Of a stretch of 64,000 bases of DNA, positions 42,613 to 50,136 are shown piece by piece. The stretch is from Allochromatium tepidum (GTDB lineage: Bacteria > Pseudomonadota > Gammaproteobacteria > Chromatiales > Chromatiaceae): the NCBI RefSeq assembly GCF_018409545.1, contig NZ_AP024563.1, positions 3,030,001-3,094,000 on the forward strand, in the 5' to 3' direction. The notes beneath the pieces were generated by a model, which made no database searches, had not been told where the DNA came from, and worked only from the letters and a program-made list of their open reading frames with translations. Numbering within the stretch: the first letter of the stretch is position 1; each line of letters opens with the position of its first letter. The translations under genes were made by a program, and so were the position numbers.

Positions 42613-45600
42613 GCCGCACGCTCCGCGAGTAGCCGTTCCAGGGTGGTGCGCGCGACACGGCGCGAGAAATGCCGTTCGATGTTGTCGAGTCCCGCGTGCG
42701 CCAGCCGCTGCCACAGCGACGGCTCGCGATAGAGCCTGACCACGGCGGCGGCGAAGGCGGCGGCGTCCTCGCCGATCAGGATGTCGGTCCCGTCGGTCAG
42801 GGACATGCCCTCGGCCGCGCAGGGCGTGGCCACGACCGGCACGCCATAGGCCATGCTCATGTTGATCTTGCCCTTGACCCCGGCCCCGTAGCGCAGGGGC
42901 GCGATCGACAGCCGGGCACGCTCGAAATAGGGCGTCACGTCCTCGACATAGCCGGTGACGTGCAGTCCACGCCCGGCGTCCTCGAGTGCGCGGATCGTCT
43001 GCGGCGGGCGGCTACCGATGACGAAGGTCGGCACCGGGCCGAGTTCGGCCTCGACCAGGGGCAGGATCTCCTCGACGTAGTAGCGCACGGCATCGACGTT
43101 GGGATCATGGTTGAAACCGCCGATGAAGAGGATGGCATCGCGTTCATCGAAAGCGGCCGGCGTCGGATGGAGGTCGTGGATGTTGCTCAGGATCTCCAGC
43201 CGCGCCTCAGGGGCCTCGCGCGCCAGCAGCTCGCGCTCGACGGAGCTGACCACCAGGGTCAGGTCGGTGCGCGCGATCAGGTCGAGTTCCTGGCGGCGGC
43301 GCTGGGCGGCGCGCTTGAGTGCGGCCGGATCGTTCTTGAGTTCGGCCTCGCGCTGCTCGCGCAGGAAGTGCAGATCCACGGTGTCGAACCAGACCTCGGC
43401 CTGGGGCGCATACTGCCGGACAGCGTCGAGGAACTGGGCGGCGACATTGGCCCGGCTCAGGATCACCAGGTCGTATTCATCGCCGCGCGACTGCAGATGG
43501 GCATGGATGGACTCGATGCCGGGCGCTGTGAGCACCTCGATACCCCGTCGCTGGAGTCGAGGACCATAGGGCTCGACGTATTCGAGGTTGGAGGGCGCGA
43601 AGGCCGTGTGCCAGCCCAGTGCCAGGAAGGTCTCCAGCAGATTGAACATGCGCAGCGAGCCCGAGTCCTGGTCCGGGGTCAGCATCACGGCGTCGATCAC
43701 CAGGACGCGGCCCTGATCGCGGTTCGCGGCGCCGGTCGTGTCCGCCCCCTGATCGGGACGCACCAGCGTCACCTCGGGCTGATAGAGGATGGTCCGCCCC
43801 TGGGCGCGCAAGCATTCGAGGAGTTCAGGCATGTCGGCGGGGCGGGCATCCATGCTCAACACAGACTCCAGAGCACTGCGGCTCAGCAGCAACCCGACCT
43901 CTGAGGCCGAATCGAGCGTGCGCGGATAGTTGTACTCCGGTGCCTGGGGATCGCCGCCGGCGCCGATCGGCCAGAGCGTACCGTCCAGGGCGCGGCGCCG
44001 TCCGGCCTCGATCAGCCGACCGTCGACACCGACCAGCTTGGGGCTGATCGCACCGATCATGGACGTCTCCTGATCCTCCTCAGACGCCCCGTGCAGAAGA
44101 CGCCACAGCCAGTCGTGCGGCCGGGCCTCCAGGCAATCGAGACTCAGGATCCAGTCGGCCGCGGAGACTTCGAGCACGGACGCGAGCCGATCCGCGACGG
44201 ATGCGCCCGGTTCGAGCGCCAGACGACGCGCCTCGGGCGCCCGGCGATCGAGCAGTTCGGCGATCGGGTGTCCGGGCGGATGCAGGAAGATCGGCTCGAA
44301 CGGCGGCGTATAGCGGCTCCGGATCAGCTCCTCCAGCAGCCGGAAGGTATGGATACAGATCCGTTCGAGATCGACCAGCAGGGCGACCTGGGGATGCGGC
44401 TCGGGCCGGATCTCGAGCGCGGCGATACGCGCGACCTGCCAGAGCGCGCCCAACCCCGCCGACCTCGGCCCGCCCGTGCGGCTCAGTTTGGCCGCGAACG
44501 CGCGCACCACAGGAACGGCCCCATGGAAGCGCAGGATCTCGACCAGATGCTCCGCGTGCGACCCGAGTCGGGAGGCCGGACCCGAGAGCGGAGCCAGCGC
44601 CTTCCGCAGCCCACGATAGGGCGCACGCACGGGCCGGCTCAGCAGATCGGTCAACCACAGGACCGACCCCAGCCACGAGCGATGACGCTCCAGATCGTCA
44701 CGACACCGGACGGCGTCGCTCAGCGACCGGATACCGAGCAGGTCGAGCAGTTCGCGATCGGCGCGCTGGGCGGATTCGAGCGCGCGCGCACGCGACTCGG
44801 CGCCCAGGATACGCTCGTGCAGCCCCTGGATCCGGGCCTCCAGCACCCGATTCTCGGCCGCCAGCAAGGCATGACGGATCTTCCAGTCCTCGCGCTCCTG
44901 CCGCAGTTCATGGGTCTGTTCGAGCAGGGTGCGATTCTCGGCCGCGCACCGCTCGCGCAGCTCCAGATACATGGGCTGATGTTTGGCATAATCGACCAGT
45001 CCCAGCACCTGCTCGGTCGTCCAGCGCGTGCGCCACTTGTCGAAGAAGGTCGCCAGCCCGCGCGTCAGCCGTTCGTCGTCCTGATGCAGACCGAAACCGC
45101 TCGCGCCCTGGATGCGATAGACGCCCGTCACGCGCTCGACGTGGATCAGCGGCGTGAGCGCGCTCAGCCGGACCCAGAAGTCCCAGTCTTCGTAGACCTC
45201 CAGCGACTCGTCGAAGCGCAACGACTCACCGACCAGTGAGCGCGCGAAGAGCACGGCATGGATCGGCAGATAGTTCTCGAACAGGAGCCGCTGCGGATCA
45301 TGGGGCTGGTTGAAGACGTGCACGACCTCCCAGCCGCCCTCGGGCGTCGGACGCCGGCACTCGATCCCGGCATAGGCCGCTTGGGCGCCCTCGCGCGACT
45401 GGATCGCCTCGACCAGACCGGCGACGTGTTCCGGCAGCAGCCAGTCGTCGTCGTCGAGGAAGAGCAGGAACTCACCCTGGGCCGAGTCCAGGCCCAGGTT
45501 GGCCGCCGCGCCGCGCCCCAGACGTCGCCCGCCGGAGACCGGACGAACCGGACGGTCGCCACAGTGCGGCGTGTCGAGTTCACGGGTTCCCCGGACGTCG

Positions 45601-45746
45601 ATCAGCACGACCTCGATGTGGGGATAGGTCTGGGCCGCGACCGAATCGAGCGTCTCGGCCAGGGTCGCTCGCCCCATGGTGCGGATCAGGATCGAGACGA
45701 GAGGATGGGCTGTGGGATCGAATCGTTCCTGATTGGGGCGGCTCAT
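42609..45746 (-). CDS. Giant multidomain glycosyltransferase (GT2 - coiled coil - GT2-like - GT4)
   Basis: A 1,045-residue protein. Residues about 15-240 form a GT2 domain (LVSILIRTMGRATLAETLDS, FLLFLDDDDWLLPEHV with the DxD site, EVYEDWDFWVRL). About 265-340 is a coiled coil (ERCAAENRTLLEQTHEL, LLAAENRVLEARIQGL). About 430-665 resembles a second GT-A domain lacking a clear DxD. About 690-1045 is a GT4 unit (TPDQDSGSLRMFNLLE, FIGGFNHDPNVDA, IAPLRYGAGVKGKI, AYGVPVVATPCAAEGM). ATG 45746 is chosen over a TTG 33 bases upstream. It is coupled to the GT4-GT4 gene by a four-base overlap. Confidence 0.85.
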   Translation of the reverse strand: MSRPNQERFDPTAHPLVSILIRTMGRATLAETLDSVAAQTYPHIEVVLIDVRGTRELDTPHCGDRPVRPVSGGRRLGRGAAANLGLDSAQGEFLLFLDDDDWLLPEHVAGLVEAIQSREGAQAAYAGIECRRPTPEGGWEVVHVFNQPHDPQRLLFENYLPIHAVLFARSLVGESLRFDESLEVYEDWDFWVRLSALTPLIHVERVTGVYRIQGASGFGLHQDDERLTRGLATFFDKWRTRWTTEQVLGLVDYAKHQPMYLELRERCAAENRTLLEQTHELRQEREDWKIRHALLAAENRVLEARIQGLHERILGAESRARALESAQRADRELLDLLGIRSLSDAVRCRDDLERHRSWLGSVLWLTDLLSRPVRAPYRGLRKALAPLSGPASRLGSHAEHLVEILRFHGAVPVVRAFAAKLSRTGGPRSAGLGALWQVARIAALEIRPEPHPQVALLVDLERICIHTFRLLEELIRSRYTPPFEPIFLHPPGHPIAELLDRRAPEARRLALEPGASVADRLASVLEVSAADWILSLDCLEARPHDWLWRLLHGASEEDQETSMIGAISPKLVGVDGRLIEAGRRRALDGTLWPIGAGGDPQAPEYNYPRTLDSASEVGLLLSRSALESVLSMDARPADMPELLECLRAQGRTILYQPEVTLVRPDQGADTTGAANRDQGRVLVIDAVMLTPDQDSGSLRMFNLLETFLALGWHTAFAPSNLEYVEPYGPRLQRRGIEVLTAPGIESIHAHLQSRGDEYDLVILSRANVAAQFLDAVRQYAPQAEVWFDTVDLHFLREQREAELKNDPAALKRAAQRRRQELDLIARTDLTLVVSSVERELLAREAPEARLEILSNIHDLHPTPAAFDERDAILFIGGFNHDPNVDAVRYYVEEILPLVEAELGPVPTFVIGSRPPQTIRALEDAGRGLHVTGYVEDVTPYFERARLSIAPLRYGAGVKGKINMSMAYGVPVVATPCAAEGMSLTDGTDILIGEDAAAFAAAVVRLYREPSLWQRLAHAGLDNIERHFSRRVARTTLERLLAERAA

Positions 45747-45826
45747 CACTCGGGATCGTCGCTCGTTGGAATGGGTCAATGGAGAATCATCGGGTCATCG
45801 ATGATACACCATGCCCACGACTGGAT

Positions 45827-46297
45827 TCAGCGCGAGACGGATGAATGCTCGCGCGCCACGCTCGCGCCGTGCAGACTGAAGAGCAGATCGACCTCGGCCT
45901 GCGTCAGGCCGCAGAGCTTGCGGACCTCACCGCGTCCGCGACCGAGCCGGATCAGCTCGATGGCCTGGACATAGAGTCCCTCGTCGACGGCGCGCAGGCG
46001 CAACTCGCTCTGCTGATCGGCGAGCCGGTCGAGCGCACGCCGGACGCTCGACTGGTGCTGCCCCTGATCGATGACGTCCTCGGCCACGGCCTTGATGGCG
46101 CCATGCAGGGCCAGGATCGCGGTATCCAGACCACGCTGATCGTGCCGCAACTCGGCCAAACGCGCCTCCAGGGCGCGCTGCCGTGTTCCGGTGCGCACGA
46201 CCAACAGCAGGGCCACCAGGGCGACGAGCAGCGCCGGCACCGCGACCCAGAGCGGATCGAGCCGAATGGCCTGTATCAGAGCCTGAACATCCATCAC
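45827..46297 (-). CDS. DUF2802 membrane-anchored protein
   Basis: A 156-residue protein with one N-terminal membrane helix (about 17-35), a coiled-coil stretch (ALEARLAELRHDQRGLDTAI, VRRALDRLADQQSELRL) and a C-terminal helix-turn-helix-like segment GRGRGEVRKLCGLTQAEVDLL. DUF2802 proteins are regularly encoded just after cheW in polar-flagellate gammaproteobacteria; function unknown. It is the last gene of the flagellar-chemotaxis cluster here, and the glycosyltransferase genes follow in the same direction after 80 bases. Confidence 0.85.
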   Translation of the reverse strand: MMDVQALIQAIRLDPLWVAVPALLVALVALLLVVRTGTRQRALEARLAELRHDQRGLDTAILALHGAIKAVAEDVIDQGQHQSSVRRALDRLADQQSELRLRAVDEGLYVQAIELIRLGRGRGEVRKLCGLTQAEVDLLFSLHGASVAREHSSVSR

Positions 46298-46303
46298 GAT
46301 CCT

Positions 46304-46735
46304 TCAGGCATAGTCGTCGATGCGGCCCCGGCGTTGCCCCTGGATCCGGGGCGAGGAACCGCCCGTTTGTCCCGGCGGCCGTGCATCGGCACTGCGTGAC
46401 CTCGAACGCCGATCCTCCAGCCGCCGATCGGCCGACCGCCGGTCGTACTGGCGCCGATCGGCCTGCCGGCGATCGCGCACGCGCCGATCCCCGCCCGGAC
46501 GATCGTCCAGACGCCGATCCTCCGAGCGGCGCTCATGGGTCCGCCGCTCTTCGAGCCGACGTTCGTCGATCCGACGCTCACCACCACGACGCTCCTCGCG
46601 CTGTCCGCGCCGGTCGGTCCGGCGGCGCAACAGCCAGGTGCGCTGCTGTTCCAGTCGGCGCTCGCGATCATCGCCCAGCGCCCGTGAGGGCGTCTGGGAC
46701 CGGACCGGTCCCACATCTCTGGTAGGTTCGCTCAT
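46304..46735 (-). CDS. Arg-rich pentapeptide-repeat protein of the chemotaxis cluster
   Basis: A 143-residue, extremely basic and acidic low-complexity protein. Residues 48-112 are 13 tandem pentads of the form (E/D)RRxx, with Glu in the first five and Asp in the last eight. ATG 46735 has GGGAG eight bases upstream, the direction fits the operon, and it sits neatly between cheW and DUF2802, so it is probably a real gene. No family recognised. Alternating charge every five residues predicts a highly charged helix or a disordered polyampholyte that could bind nucleic acid, membrane or partner proteins. Frames on the other strand here are reflections of the repeat. Confidence 0.6.
   Translation of the reverse strand: MSEPTRDVGPVRSQTPSRALGDDRERRLEQQRTWLLRRRTDRRGQREERRGGERRIDERRLEERRTHERRSEDRRLDDRPGGDRRVRDRRQADRRQYDRRSADRRLEDRRSRSRSADARPPGQTGGSSPRIQGQRRGRIDDYA
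46400..46594 (-). repeat. 13 tandem 15-base units coding (E/D)RRxx
   Basis: Within the Arg-rich gene, 195 bases consist of 13 degenerate 15-base units, each coding Glu or Asp, Arg-Arg, then two variable residues (one unit has Arg-Pro). GATCGGCG/CGACGC-like words recur. The units differ in sequence, so the array is old or under selection for the protein pattern. Confidence 0.8.
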
Positions 46736-46839
46736 GGCTTCGCTCCCTTGAAACTGGAGTACATCCCGTTGGGCCGTCACCGGATTCATCGGCCGGCGGG
46801 GCCGAAACATGAACCGCGACGGGCTTGGTCACTCCGTCC

Positions 46840-47322
46840 TCACAGCTCGCGCAGGCTCGCCCATTCCTCGTCCGAGAGCAGTTTGTTGAGGTCGATCAGG
46901 ATGGTCAGACCGTCATTGGAACTGGTGACGCCCAGGATGAAGCGGCTGGTCTGATCGTTGCCCACGGCCGGCGCCGGATCGATCGACGCCGCCGGGATCT
47001 GGACCACCTCGGCCACCGAGTCGACCAGGATGCCGATGTTCTGGTTGTCGACGTCGATGATGACGATGCGCGAGGCCTCGTCCGGTTCGCGCACCGGCAG
47101 CGAGAGACGCCGCCGCGCGTCGATCACGGTGACGACGTCCCCGCGCAGGTTGATGATGCCCAGGATGTAGTCGGGCACGCCGGGGACGGGCGCGATCTCG
47201 GTGAGCTTGAGCACCTCCTGGACCTGGAGCACGTCGATGGCATAGGTCTCGTCGGCCAGGCTGAAGGTCACATAGGACGAGGAGCCGCCCGGCTGGCTCG
47301 CCCGCGAATCGGATGCGGTCAT
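46840..47322 (-). CDS. cheW: Chemotaxis adaptor CheW
   Basis: A 160-residue CheW: SH3-like double barrel with YVTFSLADETYAIDVLQVQEVL, VPGVPDYILGIINLRGDVVTVIDARRRL and GILVDSVAEVVQI. It couples chemoreceptors to CheA at the cell pole. Transcribed after motD with a 51-base gap; the genes parC and parP that commonly lie in between in Pseudomonas and Vibrio are not there. Start ATG 47322 gives a short disordered N-terminus before the fold. Confidence 0.95.
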   Translation of the reverse strand: MTASDSRASQPGGSSSYVTFSLADETYAIDVLQVQEVLKLTEIAPVPGVPDYILGIINLRGDVVTVIDARRRLSLPVREPDEASRIVIIDVDNQNIGILVDSVAEVVQIPAASIDPAPAVGNDQTSRFILGVTSSNDGLTILIDLNKLLSDEEWASLREL

Positions 47323-47373
47323 GGTGTCGGTTCTCGGTTCGTCGTTGAATGCTTGCCTGGAGTCGACCGGACG

Positions 47374-48291
47374 TCACTGGAGGCGTCCGATGCCGGCCTC
47401 CAGATCCGTTTTCAGATGCTCGGGGTCGGCGCGCTCGCTCGATCGCGCGGCCTGGAGACCGGGCAGCACGATCACGGCGACGCGCCGGTTGCGCGCCCGC
47501 CCGGCCTCGGTCGCGTTGCTGTCGACGGGCTGGAACTGGCCGTAGCCGATGGCGACCATGCGTTCGGGATCGACGCCGTTCTGGGCGAACAGGTTGACCA
47601 CGGTCGCCGCGCGCCCGGAGGACAGCTCCCAGTTGGACGGATAGATGGTGTTGTTGATCGGCAGGTTATCGGTGTGCCCCTCGACATGGATACGCACGTC
47701 GCGCCGTCCGAGCAACCGGGCGACCCGGATCAGGGCCGGACGCGCCGCCGGTTCCAGTGTCGCCGAGCCGCTCGAAAAGAGCAGATTGCTGTTGATGGCG
47801 ACCTCGATCCAGTAGGGCTGACGCTTGATCTCGATGTTGCCGGCCTCGATCAGCGAGCCCATCGCTTCCTCCAGCTCGGTCGACATCTCCCGGATCTCGC
47901 CGAGTATCCGCCCGCGCTCTTCCTCGGAGGCCGAACCGATGAGGGCGGCGAGCGCGACATCGGTCGGCGAGAAGGGTTCGAAGCCCGGCTCGGGCGCCTC
48001 CTCGGCCGGACGCGGAGCGATGATCTCGACCGGGGCGAGCGAGCGGCGCACGTCCTCGCTGATCGGATTCATCTCCAGGGTCGGGTCGCCGATCTGGATC
48101 GGATCCATGGCCGCCTGTGCGCCGAACGCCTCGATCAGGGACTCGGAGAGCACGCTGTACTTGCCGGCATCCACCACGGAGACGGCATACATGACCACGA
48201 AGAAGGCCATCAGCAGCGTCACCAGGTCGCCATAGGGAATGGCCCAGGCCTCGTGATTGACGTGCTCCTCGTGCCGCTTGCGCCGCGCCAT
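47374..48291 (-). CDS. motD: Flagellar motor stator protein MotD (MotB family)
   Basis: A 305-residue MotB-type stator subunit. Single membrane helix about 22-42 with the proton-binding Asp22 in IPYGDLVTLLMAFFVVMY, a periplasmic linker, and an OmpA-like peptidoglycan-binding domain (about 160-285) with HVEGHTDNLPINN and NWELSSGRAATVVNLF. Pairs with MotC encoded just upstream. The position after cheB identifies it as MotD, not MotB. Confidence 0.94.
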   Translation of the reverse strand: MARRKRHEEHVNHEAWAIPYGDLVTLLMAFFVVMYAVSVVDAGKYSVLSESLIEAFGAQAAMDPIQIGDPTLEMNPISEDVRRSLAPVEIIAPRPAEEAPEPGFEPFSPTDVALAALIGSASEEERGRILGEIREMSTELEEAMGSLIEAGNIEIKRQPYWIEVAINSNLLFSSGSATLEPAARPALIRVARLLGRRDVRIHVEGHTDNLPINNTIYPSNWELSSGRAATVVNLFAQNGVDPERMVAIGYGQFQPVDSNATEAGRARNRRVAVIVLPGLQAARSSERADPEHLKTDLEAGIGRLQ

Positions 48292-48300
48292 GGTCTCGAC

Positions 48301-49044
48301 TCACCCCTGAATGAAGCCGTTGAGCTTGTTCTCGATGTTACGCGGATTCTCGCCCTCGGCGATGGCGACCAACCCTTCGAGCAGCATGGTCTGATGGGTG
48401 ATGCGCGCCTGGACGACGGATTTCAGCTTGTTGGACACCGGTAGGAAGAAGAGGTTGGCCAGGCCCACGCCATAGATGGTGGCGACGAAGGCCGCCGCGA
48501 TGCCCTGCCCGAGCTTGCTCGGCTCGGCGAGGTTCTGCATCACGGCCATCAGTCCCATGACCGCGCCGATGATGCCGAGCGTGGGCGAGTAGATCCCCAT
48601 GCTCTCGAAGACGCGCGCCCCCTGGAGATCGAAGGACTCGCTGTTGTCGAGATCGAACTCCAGGATCTGGCGCAGCGTCTGGGGTTCGGCGCCGTCGACC
48701 AGCAATTGCAGTCCCTTGCGCACAAAGGGATCCGGCTCCCGGTTCGAGCGATCCTCCAGCCCCAGCAGCCCTTCCTTGCGCGAAATCTGCGACCAGTCGA
48801 CGATGCGCTTGATCATGCCGCGCGGGTCCAGGCGCGGCGGCTTGAAGACCCAGGGGAACATCCTGAAGGCGTGCAGGAAGACCGGAACCCGTGTCTGCAC
48901 CAGGGTCGCGCCCAGGGTGCCGATCACCACGATCAGGAAGGCCGCCAGATTCCACAGCGCCTCCACCGAGCTGCCCTTGGCGACGACGCCGCCGAGGATG
49001 GCCACCAGCCCGAACAAGAGCCCGACCAGGCTCAGGACGTCCAT
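48301..49044 (-). CDS. motC: Flagellar motor stator protein MotC (MotA family)
   Basis: A 247-residue MotA/ExbB-family proton-channel subunit with four helices (about 3-20, 30-48, 150-172, 180-205). Conserved features: PTLGIIGAVMGLMAVM, and GIAAAFVATIYGVGLANLFFLPV in the channel helices, and the cytoplasmic loop with RKEGLLGLEDRS. It drives rotation with MotD. Directly follows cheB (stop at 49045) without overlap. Confidence 0.94.
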   Translation of the reverse strand: MDVLSLVGLLFGLVAILGGVVAKGSSVEALWNLAAFLIVVIGTLGATLVQTRVPVFLHAFRMFPWVFKPPRLDPRGMIKRIVDWSQISRKEGLLGLEDRSNREPDPFVRKGLQLLVDGAEPQTLRQILEFDLDNSESFDLQGARVFESMGIYSPTLGIIGAVMGLMAVMQNLAEPSKLGQGIAAAFVATIYGVGLANLFFLPVSNKLKSVVQARITHQTMLLEGLVAIAEGENPRNIENKLNGFIQG

Positions 49045-50133
49045 TCAGCAGAAACCCTTGACCAAGGCCGGCCCGACCTCCTTGAGCGGTAGGATCTGAT
49101 CGGCCAGGCCCGCGTCGATCACGGCCGCCGGCATCCCGAACACCACACAACTGGCCGCGTCCTGCGCCCAGACATGAGCACCGTTGGCCTTGAGCTCGCG
49201 CGCGCCCTCGCGCCCGTCGGCGCCCATGCCGGTCAGCACCACGGCCAGCACCTGCGAGCGCAGGGCGGCGGCCGCCGACCTGAAGGTGATGTCGACGCTC
49301 GGCTTGTAGATGGTGCCGGGCGGACTCTCCTCGATGCGCACCCTGGGCTGGGCGCCGCCCTCCAGGATGAGCTGCACCCCGCCGGGCGCGAGCAGCGCGC
49401 TGCCGGGCTTGAGCACGTCACCCGAGGCTGCCTCCTTGACGTCGATCTGGCACAGGTTGTTCAGACGCTCGGCAAAGGCCGGCGTGAAGCTCGCCGGCAT
49501 GTGCTGGACCAGGATGATCGGTAGCGGGAAGCTCTTGGGCAGCCCCTTGAGCACCTCTTGCAGTGCCACCGGCCCGCCGGTGGAGGTGCCGATCAGGACC
49601 GCGCGCAGGCTGTTGAGCGGTGTGGCGCTCGGCGAGAGGCGCGGGGCCACGGCCGCGCGCGCCGGCGCCGTCGGAGGCGTCGCCCCGGTCGGCGCGGGAC
49701 GATCGAGCGGTGCCGGCGCCGTCGGGCGCGTGAAACGGGTTCGCCCCAGGGCGCGCACCCGTCGGCGCAGCAGGATCTTGGCCGAGTCCTCGTCCTTGGC
49801 CATCTCGCTGAAGCGCTTGGGCAGGAAGTCCATGGCCCCGGCGTCGAGTGCGTCGAGCGTCGCCTTGGCGCCCTCGGTGGTCAGGGTCGAGAACATCAGG
49901 ATCGGACGCGGCGACTCGGCCATGATCCGGCGCACCGCCGTGATGCCGTCCATGACCGGCATCTCGATGTCCATGGTGACGACGTCCGGGTTGAGATGCT
50001 TGACGACCTCGATGGCCTCTTGGCCATTGGCGGCGGTCCCGACGACCTCGATCCCGACGTCGGCGTTGAGGATCTCGACGATGCGCCGGCGGAAGAAGCC
50101 GGAATCGTCGACGACGACGACACGTAGACTCAT
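49045..50133 (-). CDS. cheB: Chemotaxis methylesterase CheB
   Basis: A 362-residue response-regulator methylesterase. Receiver domain 1-120 with phospho-acceptor Asp55 (VVTMDIEMP); an Ala/Pro-rich linker about 140-175; catalytic domain with Ser in IGTSTGGPVAL, His in LVQHMPASF and Asp in GMGADGREGA. It demethylates and deamidates chemoreceptors when phosphorylated by CheA. Three bases after cheA. Confidence 0.96.
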   Translation of the reverse strand: MSLRVVVVDDSGFFRRRIVEILNADVGIEVVGTAANGQEAIEVVKHLNPDVVTMDIEMPVMDGITAVRRIMAESPRPILMFSTLTTEGAKATLDALDAGAMDFLPKRFSEMAKDEDSAKILLRRRVRALGRTRFTRPTAPAPLDRPAPTGATPPTAPARAAVAPRLSPSATPLNSLRAVLIGTSTGGPVALQEVLKGLPKSFPLPIILVQHMPASFTPAFAERLNNLCQIDVKEAASGDVLKPGSALLAPGGVQLILEGGAQPRVRIEESPPGTIYKPSVDITFRSAAAALRSQVLAVVLTGMGADGREGARELKANGAHVWAQDAASCVVFGMPAAVIDAGLADQILPLKEVGPALVKGFC

Positions 50134-50136
50134 GCT

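Noticed and set aside
40192-42732. An 846-codon plus-strand frame opposite the GT4-GT4 glycosyltransferase
   Set aside because: No recognisable motif and typical antisense composition, whereas the minus strand has clear donor-site motifs.
46320-46751. A plus-strand Arg/Ser-rich frame opposite the pentad-repeat gene
   Set aside because: The 15-base repeat keeps several frames open on both strands; only the minus-strand frame has a ribosome site and fits the operon.
46825-48444. A 539-codon plus-strand frame opposite cheW-motD
   Set aside because: Asp/Arg/Gly-rich antisense of genes with clear CheW and MotB signatures.
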